Shown piece by piece: positions 1-7,375 of a stretch of 10,005 nt of DNA. Each line of letters starts with the position of its first letter. Positions within the stretch are counted from its first letter, which is position 1. Made by a program: the position numbers and the translations under genes. The notes beneath the pieces were generated by a model. The model had not been told where the DNA came from. It searched no databases and saw only the letters and a program-made list of their open reading frames with translations. Origin of the DNA: Dunaliella salina (Eukaryota > Chlorophyta > Chlorophyceae > Chlamydomonadales > Dunaliellaceae); contig MU069891.1 of assembly GCA_002284615.2 (NCBI GenBank), positions 162,084-172,088 on the forward strand, in the 5' to 3' direction.

Positions 1-130
1 CACGTACATATGCGCAAGCTTACATGCATGCACACACTCGCGCATGCTCGCACCCACTCCTGTATTCACACGCACTCATGCATCCATGCATGTTTGTGCA
101 CATGCATTGTGAAACACACCCACATCTCTG
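1..130. repeat. Degenerate CA/TG-rich sequence
   Basis: Alternating purine-pyrimidine sequence dominated by CATGCA, CACAC and GCATGC words. It is a decayed dinucleotide repeat with no unit intact for long. Open frames crossing it (His/Cys/Thr-rich) are artefacts of the repeat. Confidence 0.7.
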
Positions 131-516
131 CACACAACCGCATGCATGGACATGTATGCCTGATCGCATGCGCCTCAGTGCACCATCAGCTGGATGTATA
201 CGGATGTGATCCAATGCTGAGCCAAGCAGCTGCACCTTCGAGCAGCATGTCATCGTCTGTATCTGAGTCTGTTTTTGAAGAGGAGGGCTGTGGGGCTGAT
301 GGGCCAGCCAGGAAGTTCAGGGAACCTTGTATATTCAGTCTGCCATTTTCAAACAAATTTGGAAGCATGCAAGCAAGGAAGCGAAGAAGGAGTATCATTT
401 TTCCTTTTCTTATCCCCTTTCCCACTTTTCGGGGTGCTCAAAGCCTCTTCACACGGGAAACAACTTCCTCCGTTTTTGCCGTCTACTGGAAACAATAAAC
501 ATTTTTCAGCTCCGAT

Positions 517-532
517 ACTCCGTCAGCGGAGT
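517..532. other. Perfect short hairpin / dyad
   Basis: ACTCCG-TCAG-CGGAGT: a 6-bp stem with a 4-nt loop. It may be a protein-binding dyad or chance. It lies about 1.3 kb upstream of the RRM start codon. Confidence 0.3.
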
Positions 533-885
533 CTCGTTAAGCGCCCACTGGAAACGGGCCCGGAAACTTGAAGTGGACGTTTTGCACGGCGGGTCCTCCC
601 CAATTGAAGCTGTAGCAGTCTCCAAGCACAGCGCACTAAGCCAAACCGACTGCCATCAACTGCCCAGGTTCCATGCCATCCAAAGATCATCCACCGTCAT
701 TAACACTAGACATGCACTTTGCTTTCAGAGGGCATCTGGGAGGGGGTTTGCTGGGCGCGCGGCGGCGGCTGAGGATGGAAGAAGGAGAGTCCGAGCGCTC
801 AGGGGTATGGCTAGCAATCCTCCAGATCCCCATTAGTTCTGTCTCTTGCTCTTTCCTAGGATAGTTTTGTCTAGTTTAGGTGGAG

Positions 886-917
886 GGCCTCCTTGTGAGG
901 CCTCTAACTTTTGTTAG
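886..917. other. Two adjacent small hairpins
   Basis: GGCCTC-CTTGT-GAGGCC (886-902) is followed one base later by CTAAC-TTTT-GTTAG (904-917), then GGGGTTTTTCCC. Both stems are perfect. The function is unknown; it might be a structured 3' end of an old element or transcript. Confidence 0.35.
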
Positions 918-984
918 GGGTTTTTCCCTTAATGCACGCGGCCTTTGGCTTGCGTAGACTTATCTGTTTTCTTTTCTTTCTGAT

Positions 985-1018
985 GTGGACGTAAAAAAGC
1001 AAACGTGGACGTGGACGC
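985..1018. promoter_or_regulatory. GTGGACG(T/C) motif cluster
   Basis: GTGGACGT occurs at 985-992 and 1005-1012 and overlaps GTGGACGC at 1011-1018; a further copy lies at 573-580. The ACGT core is shared with bZIP-type plant boxes. It lies about 800 bp upstream of the start codon, so a regulatory role is only a guess. Confidence 0.25.
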
Positions 1019-1210
1019 TCTTTTCTTTCTCAAGCTCAGCGAATAAACTGACAAGTTTACACACACATAGAAAATCTCAATAACCCCAGACACAGCGTGC
1101 CTTTTTTTTGCGCCAAAAAATATCGCATTCGCAGATTTCCTCTTCAGCGCAAACTCAATGCTGAAAATTTAAACTGCTGAGTTCCTTCTCTATTCTACTC
1201 ATGCCCCCTG

Positions 1211-1756
1211 TCATCTAAAGTGCAACACACAGTTCCTCACTCCGGCTGTCTCCACGGTGCGTGCTTCCAGTCTTGGTTTGTGTACACGCCAAATTGGGAA
1301 AGATCGCTGATTCGCTGAGGCGTGTGCTACGTGCGGTGCCTGGTTTTGGGGGGACCCGAGGATGGGCTCTCGGCAGTTGGATTTCGGGGGTTTGCTGAAG
1401 CGTTGTACTTGCTGCTGCACGCCTTGTTGCATACAAGTGTAGAATTCGCTGCATGTTGATGCTTGCTGCAAAGTCTTGTGTGCTGCAACGCCCTCGCAAA
1501 GGTGCACCATTTCGGAGTTGAATCTCTGAATCTTTTGCTGTGCAAGCAAATAAGCCCCAAGCATGTCATGCTCTCCATGACAGCTTGGTGGCCTCACTGT
1601 CTTGCTCCTTGCGCCCATGTGCAGCACTTCTAGCAGCCAGGTCGTCAACGCACTGTTGCATGCCACACCTAACCTTGCTGCAGTGCGCGAGCCCAACAGA
1701 GGTGCAGAGGAGAGTGGACAGCAAAGGAGCCTGGCGTTCCATGCAGCCTGCTGCAT
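1211..1756 (-). CDS. Weak minus-strand ORF, 181 codons, unknown
   Basis: This is the longest uninterrupted frame in the window. It reads leftwards, with its ATG only about 70 bp from the RRM gene start. Its middle part (LLAQQKIQRFNSEMVHLCEG, later CMQQGVQQQVQRF) has a helical, Gln-rich, coiled-coil-like look, and the ends look random. Other frames of the same stretch are also fairly open, so low stop density may explain it. A spliced minus-strand gene is conceivable: a GTGAGG donor and a TTGCACAG acceptor lie about 70 nt apart on that strand around 1530-1600. No domain is recognised. It could be a divergently transcribed gene, antisense, or chance. Confidence 0.2.
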   Translation of the reverse strand: MQQAAWNARLLCCPLSSAPLLGSRTAARLGVACNSALTTWLLEVLHMGARSKTVRPPSCHGEHDMLGAYLLAQQKIQRFNSEMVHLCEGVAAHKTLQQASTCSEFYTCMQQGVQQQVQRFSKPPKSNCREPILGSPQNQAPHVAHASANQRSFPIWRVHKPRLEARTVETAGVRNCVLHFR

Positions 1757-1824
1757 CCTGAAGTGGATTCGCAGCCTACGGCAGTTGGGGGAGGCCTAGT
1801 GCCAACACACAGCAGCCTGCAAAT

Positions 1825-1952
1825 ATGATGCCACCCATCATGGAAGCGCAGAGGCACAACTCTATTCTAGATGGCTTGGACCTCACGCCCATGGATGCCT
1901 CATCAGAAGCGCACAGGAAGCTGGCTGTGCTGGGTCTGCCATGGGAAACGAC
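1825..1952 (+). CDS. Exon 1: N-terminus and RNP2 of RRM1
   Basis: Starts at ATG 1825, the first in-frame ATG after the in-frame TGA at 1759-1761, with A at -3; a second ATG follows at once at 1828. It encodes about 31 residues of acidic/polar leader (MEAQRHNSILDGLDLTPMD...) and then RKLAVLGLPWET, the beta1 strand and RNP2 of RRM1. It ends AC|GTGCGT, leaving a two-base split Thr codon completed by exon 2. The codons just upstream (1762-1824) are open and read like plausible coding sequence (GFAAYGSWGRPSANTQQ). A spliced upstream exon with an acceptor near 1774 (TTCGCAG) is therefore possible, and the start is less certain than the donor. Confidence 0.82.
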
Positions 1953-3429
1953 GTGCGTGCTCCTGCATGGAAAAAAAATGGGTGTCTGTCTGCATGCAAA
2001 CAAGGCAGAAGGAGGAGCAGCAGCAGGACCTGCAGCAGCTGCAAGCATCTCAAAAGGGGCAGTATTGAACTGCAGTGCTTTGAGTCAGAGCTCCTGAGAG
2101 CAGTGACCTCCACCTGCTTTTGTGTACCCCTCTCTGCTGTGCAGGGAAGACACGCTGCGCCTGTACTTTGAGCAGTTTGGAGCCCTAGAGGGTGCAGAGG
2201 TCATGAAGGATAGATACACAGGCAAATCAAGGTGAGGTGCACAGCATGCTTCTCTTCCGCATGACAGTGGCCACTGAACATGAGGACAACGGCATGAAAG
2301 GACTCTCAGCATGGTTACATTGCATGCGCAGCATGGGGTAAAGGTCCTGCGGATCAACACAGCTGGAAATGTGCTGATTTTTGTCTTTCTGCGCAGGGGT
2401 TTCGGATTCGTGACATTTGCTGACCTGAGCTCTGCACAGAATGCTTTGGCTGCTGAGCACACGATTGAAGGCAGGCGCTGTGAGGCCAAGGTGGCTCTGC
2501 CAAAGGTGGGGCATGTTTGTTAGCGCACTGAGGTGCTGCATCCGCTGGTGCAGCCTAACACAACTTCTAGGTTACAGCGGCAGGTAGCAGCAGAGAAGGC
2601 CTCCAGTCAAAACGACTGACTGCTGGCCACACAACTAACACAACTTCTAGGCCCACTGAGTCAGAGAGCCCTGCTTTTTTGTCTGCACCTGGGAATACTT
2701 TTTTGTGCAAAGGCCCATGCTCATCACATGCTCACCTGACACATGTGCACAACCTGCTGACATTTGACAGCAGCAAACTGTGCATGATTTCAGGGTGTGG
2801 TCCATTGGATGCCTCTGCGCAACACCTCCGCAAAATTGCACATGCTGGGTCAATGTCAACAGCGCTGCAAACTCGTGCCCGATGTGCAGGCTGAATCCAT
2901 GCATCCTCTGTGCCTCAATCCTCTTTCACACCTACCCTGACACAATTTGCTTATCTTTGCACGCGTGCTCATTCCTTAGGGGGAGCCTTCAGCCCCCCGC
3001 ACCACACGCATCTTCGTGGCCCGCATCCCACCTTCCGTGTCAGAGGCGCAGTTCAAGGGCTACTTTGAGGGGTTCGGCAAGCTGCAAGATGCATACATGC
3101 CCCGGGACCATGCGAAGCAGGTGAGGCAACTGTTTGGCCTGGGCGTAAAAGGAGGCTGATCGCTTCAAAATTGCGCACATGCCTGGAGACATTGCTTCAA
3201 AATTCCAGACATGCCCTGGGACTGTGCCTGGCAAGTAAGACATTTGCATGCTCTCCGCATGACAGATTTTTTTTGTATGTTCCTGTTTTGACAAAGCAAG
3301 GTGGGCCTTGCACGCATTGCAGAGTCGTAGTCTGCATGTGATCATGCTTCGCATGCCTGGGCTCACAGGCTCATAATGCTCCTGCCAATGGCTTGTGCGA
3401 TGTGGATAGAAGAGGCTGCGTGCTTGAAA

Positions 3430-3504
<75 letters not shown>

Positions 3505-6500
3505 GTCTCCCCAGCCCCCCCGGCCCTAAACCAGCGTCACCCTGGTTTGTGCTCTTTTTGTACGATTGAAGTCTGGTTAATCGCTGCCGAGTCATGGTAT
3601 CCTATCAGAGCAAGCACAGGTGATAGATAACCTTCCACCAAGGTGTGTGGAGCCTGCTATGCCAAAAGTGGAATAAAAATCCAGAAAAAGGCCAAAGGCA
3701 GTGTGCATCAAGGAAAGTGTCCCAGTAGACTAAAAGGGGCTTCACCAAAAGGAGCACACCTTGCCAAGAACCTCCCGGAGGTCACACACAGTGAAGCAAG
3801 CTGGTTTGTGTTTGCACAGTGAAGCAGGTGAGCATGCAACACCCAGCACGCTTCCCTTTCCCCGGTGTGCCCACAAAGACATACTAGAGGAAGCCATTGC
3901 TTAATTGATGGTTTGCTTATTCCTCAATTTTGCTTTCCTGGAATGAGCTGCTGCTGAATTGATGGTTTGCTCATCCTCCACTTAGCTCCCATGGAATTCT
4001 TACCCTTTCTTTGCTTGCAGGGCTACCGTGGCATAGGCTTCGTGACCTTCACCTCTGCGGACTCCGTGGAAAAGGTGATGGCTGTGAAGCACTGGATGAA
4101 TGGCCACGAGATTGCCATTGACCGTGCCACCCCTAAGGAGGAGCCCTCCGTGCTGAAGAGCATGTTCGCGCGCCTGCCGCTCACCACTGGGCAGCGCCGA
4201 TCTTTCGATAATGGTGAGTGTGCTTGAGGTGGTAGTGCATGCTCTTGATGCTCTCAAGAGTGTATCTGCCCGCTTGCCGCTCATCACTGGGCAGCGCTCC
4301 TCTTTCGACAACGGTGCATGTGCTTGCCCATGGCGATGCTTGAGGTGGTAGTGCATGCTCTTGGTACCCAAGAGTGTATCTGCGTGCCTGCCGCTCACCC
4401 CTGGGCAGCGCTGCTTCTTTTGTACAGTGCTAATGCATCTGTATGGCTTGAAGCTCTCCACTGCGCTCTTGCATGGGCTCACGCTGCCACAGCCCAAGAA
4501 GCCACACAGGTTTACAAAAAGGAGCCATCAGTCAGGCGCCACAACCCTGTGTGATATCCTGCCTTATGCCAGCCAGGCCACCTCTGCCAATTCTGAGCGC
4601 AGCACCTGAAAGCTAGTAAAAAAAGCAAATTTTCAGCTCTGAGCTGGTCCCGTTTGGTGAACCCTTTGCTGCACGCTGGATCTGCATGTGTGCGCGCTCA
4701 GCCAGCCAAAATTTCCTACTGTACGCCCTGACCCTCCAGCTGCACCTCCAGGCATGCAGGTGGACCCCAGGATGGCCCTGAGTGCCCAGGTGGCTCCTTG
4801 ATGCGAGCTGGGGGGTACTCAAAAGTCAGCTGAGAGGAGTGATGAAGATAGGGAATGGCTTTCTAATGATATTTAATGAACTTTTGATGCTTCCGCGGAG
4901 TGTTGGGATGGGGTTCGGATTTCGAAAGCTTATACCTTTAGAATTTCCGCTGACAGCCATACATGTAAGGTTGCAAACATGTCCTTCGAGTCAATCAAAA
5001 CAATTAAATCAACGCATAATCTGCGGAGAAGCTCACATTCAAGCAAACTCAAAGTTCTAAGTTGATTAGTTGGCGAGAATTATCATCAAAACTGCATGGA
5101 CTCCCTTGCATGTGTCTCGCCCAGCAAAAACTCGTGAGTAATAAGCTCGAGCGACTTTGCAGAGCCCAGCAGATCCTCCCTGGCGCCCAGCATGGCAGCC
5201 TGCGGCGTCAGTGTTGATGATGACAACCCCAGGCATCAGCCCGGACAGATGGCAGGCGCGGAGGTGGCATATCGGGGCCTGAACAGACCTTCCTAATTAT
5301 GCATGCTTGTCCGTGTGAAAATGAAAATTCAACAAGCATCAAGGATTCTCCCGACAACCTAAAATCAGGCGCCACAACCTATGCCAAATTTGGGTGATAT
5401 ACTGCCGGAAACTTTCAAACCCACTTCTGAGTAGGGGGAGTTGCTTCTTTGGGTCAGTGGTCTTGTATGGCATGTTGGTGGCATCTGGATGTGGCTCAGG
5501 TGAAGCTCTGTGCATCAAAAACATGCATTTCTCTCATTTGGGCACACCAGTGCATGTTTTGATTCAATAGATGTTTCTCTATGAATATTTTAGTAATTAA
5601 GGAACATAAGGTGTGCCCCATACCTGCACTTCTTGGTCACCCCTGGAAATGGCCATTTTTTGAGGGACCCTGCTCAGGCCCAAACTGCACCAGCGAGTGT
5701 TTGGGAAGCCTGCTGGTAATATTGCAAGTGATTTTGGGTCGTCGGGAGGACCCCTGATGCTTGTCGGATTTCATCGCACGGACAAGCACGCATAACCTGG
5801 GTGGTCTGGCCAGGCCCCGATAAGCCACCTCCGCGCTTGCTGTCTGTCCTGGCCGATGCCTGGGATTGTCATCATCAGCATTGACGCCGCGGGCTGCCTT
5901 GATGGGCACCAGGAAGGAGCTGCTGGGCTCCGCAAAATGAATGCAGCTAATTTCTCTCAAGTTCTTGCTTGGCGTTACACATGCGAGGGAGGCAACGTAG
6001 TTTTGATGATAATTGTAACAAACTAATAGAGCCGGATTTGTGAGTTTGCAGCCCCATCGTTCAAAATTCGCTCAATCTCCCGGTTTCCGACCTTTCCTTT
6101 GATTCTGGCTCTATTACATTTGTATTTATCATCAAAACATAAAAGTTGCGCCTTCACATCTGTGGCTGTTGGTGGGATTTGAACGAAATTAGAAATTTGA
6201 AATCCGACCCCATCCCAGCAACCCGCTGAAGCATCAAAATTTCATTAAATATTAAAAGAAAGCCATTCCCTATCGTCATCACTCTTCTCGACTGCCTTTT
6301 GAGTGCCCCCCAAAACAGCTCCCCGCCAGCTCGCATCAGGTGGCCACCAGTGCACTCAGGGACCATCCTGGGGTCCATCTGCAGGCTTGGGAGTGCAGCT
6401 GGAAGGTTAGGGCACACTGGGGGTGAGTTTTGCTGGCTGAGCACGCAAACATGCAGACCTAGCACGCAGCAGGGTTCACCAAATGGGACCAGGTCAGCGC

Positions 6501-7300
6501 TGAAAAATTGCTTTTTTTTACTAGCTTTCAGGAGGTTTTCTCAGAATGGGCAGAGGTGGCCTGGCTGGCAAAAGGCAGGATATCACACAGGGTTGTGGCG
6601 CCTGACCTAAAATCACTTGCAATATTACCAGCAGGCTTCCCAAACACTCTCTGTTGCAGTTTGGGCCTGAGCAGGGTCCCTCAGAAAATGGCCATTCCCA
6701 GGGGTGACCAAGAAATGCAGGTATGAAGCACACCTTGTGCTCCTTAATTACAAAAATATCATTAGGTAAGGTAAGTAAGGTTACATCGCTATATCCGCCT
6801 ACGAGGGCAGCTGAGCGGAAACACAGACCTGAAACTAGACTAGTCAAATATCAATAGAGAAACATCTACAACCCCAAAAAACCCGCACTGGTGTGCCAAA
6901 TGAAAGAAATGCCTGTTTTTGATGCACAAAGCTTGACCTGAGCCACATCCAGATGTCACCAACATGCCAAACAAGCCCATGATCCAAAGGAGCAATCCCC
7001 CCCCCCCCCCCCCCCCCAGCAGTGGGTTTGAAAGTGTCTGGCAGCGTATCACCCAAATTTGGCATAGGTTGTGGCGCCTGACCATCAGTTAAAAACGCAT
7101 GACTGCTTCGCTGTAATATAATGAAGCAATCATAAAGAGGTTACAGTCCCCAAATGGCGCTTACTCGATGGCCCAGGATGCCATACACATGCTCACCAAC
7201 GCGCAATCTTGAGCTGATGTGACTGCACATCTGCGCTCCTGCCTCGTTAGCACATATGGCCAGTTGGCCACACGTGCGCGCACTTCACACGCGTGTGCTC

Positions 7301-7375
<75 letters not shown>

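Larger units (their letters stand above)
131..1824 (+). other. Upstream/5' flanking region without a clear gene
   Basis: No reading frame here has convincing coding character on the + strand. The segment should hold the promoter and 5' leader of the RRM gene, but no TATA box can be assigned with confidence. Visible structure: a perfect 6-bp-stem hairpin (517-532), four GTGGACG(T/C) words (573, 985, 1005, 1011), two adjacent hairpins at 886-917, and pyrimidine-rich stretches around 960-1040. A further upstream non-coding or coding exon cannot be excluded. Confidence 0.5.
3121..4020 (+). other. Intron 4 (900 nt)
   Basis: GTGAGG...CTTGCAG, phase 0. Contents in order: decayed echoes of the exon 4 3' end (about 3155-3235), (TG)35 at 3431-3500, a stretch without recognisable features (3502-3895), and a 56-bp-period tandem pair (3901-4010). 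A microexon-like TTTGCACAG/TGAAGCAG/GTGAGC arrangement ends near 3830; direct joining of exons 4 and 5 already gives a good RRM, so it is probably unused. Confidence 0.88.
5365..6605. mobile_element. Inner copy of the same transposon, inverted
   Basis: Ends are TCAGGCGCCACAACC (5365-5379) and its reverse complement (6591-6605), flanked by CCTAAAA(T) at 5358-5364 and 6606-6612. Its reverse complement aligns along its length with the outer element: 5742-6605 pairs with 4532-5364 and 5365-5735 pairs with 6613-7081. It carries, unbroken at 5732-5739 (reverse complement CCCAAAAT), the site interrupted in the outer element. It is about 1241 bp. It contains a longer stem (6001-6137) and no recognisable transposase. 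Confidence 0.9.
4532..7081. mobile_element. Outer non-autonomous DNA transposon (interrupted)
   Basis: The left end TCAGGCGCCACAACC (4532-4546) matches the reverse complement of the right end (7067-7081) in all 15 bases. Flanks carry CCATCAG(T) on both sides (4525-4531 and 7082-7088; if the next T is counted the duplication is 8 bp). Without the insert and one target copy the element is about 1.3 kb. No transposase domain is recognised, so it is probably non-autonomous. CAGG-type ends with 8-bp duplications suggest a hAT-like family; this is inference and other 8-bp-TSD superfamilies are possible. It lies wholly within intron 5 and is split by the inner copy at 5364/6606. Confidence 0.88.

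Noticed and set aside
10..498. 162-codon open frame at the window start
   Set aside because: Its first third is a decayed CA/TG repeat giving His/Cys/Thr runs, and the rest has no coding character.
3371..3630. Open frames of Cys-Val or Thr-His repeats over the TG tract
   Set aside because: They are translations of the microsatellite in an intron.
3812..3838. 8-nt microexon (TGAAGCAG between CACAG and GTGAGC)
   Set aside because: It would break the reading frame between exons 4 and 5, whose direct junction gives a well-formed RRM2.
3967..4227. Exon 5 read as a stand-alone 86-aa ORF
   Set aside because: The AG acceptor at 4020, the GTGAGT donor at 4214 and the RRM split across exons 4/5 show it is an exon.
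4532..5379. Helitron interpretation of ends beginning TC
   Set aside because: Perfect terminal inverted repeats and 7-8 bp target duplications at two nested insertions fit a cut-and-paste DNA transposon; no consistent CTRR end with adjacent hairpin is seen in both copies.
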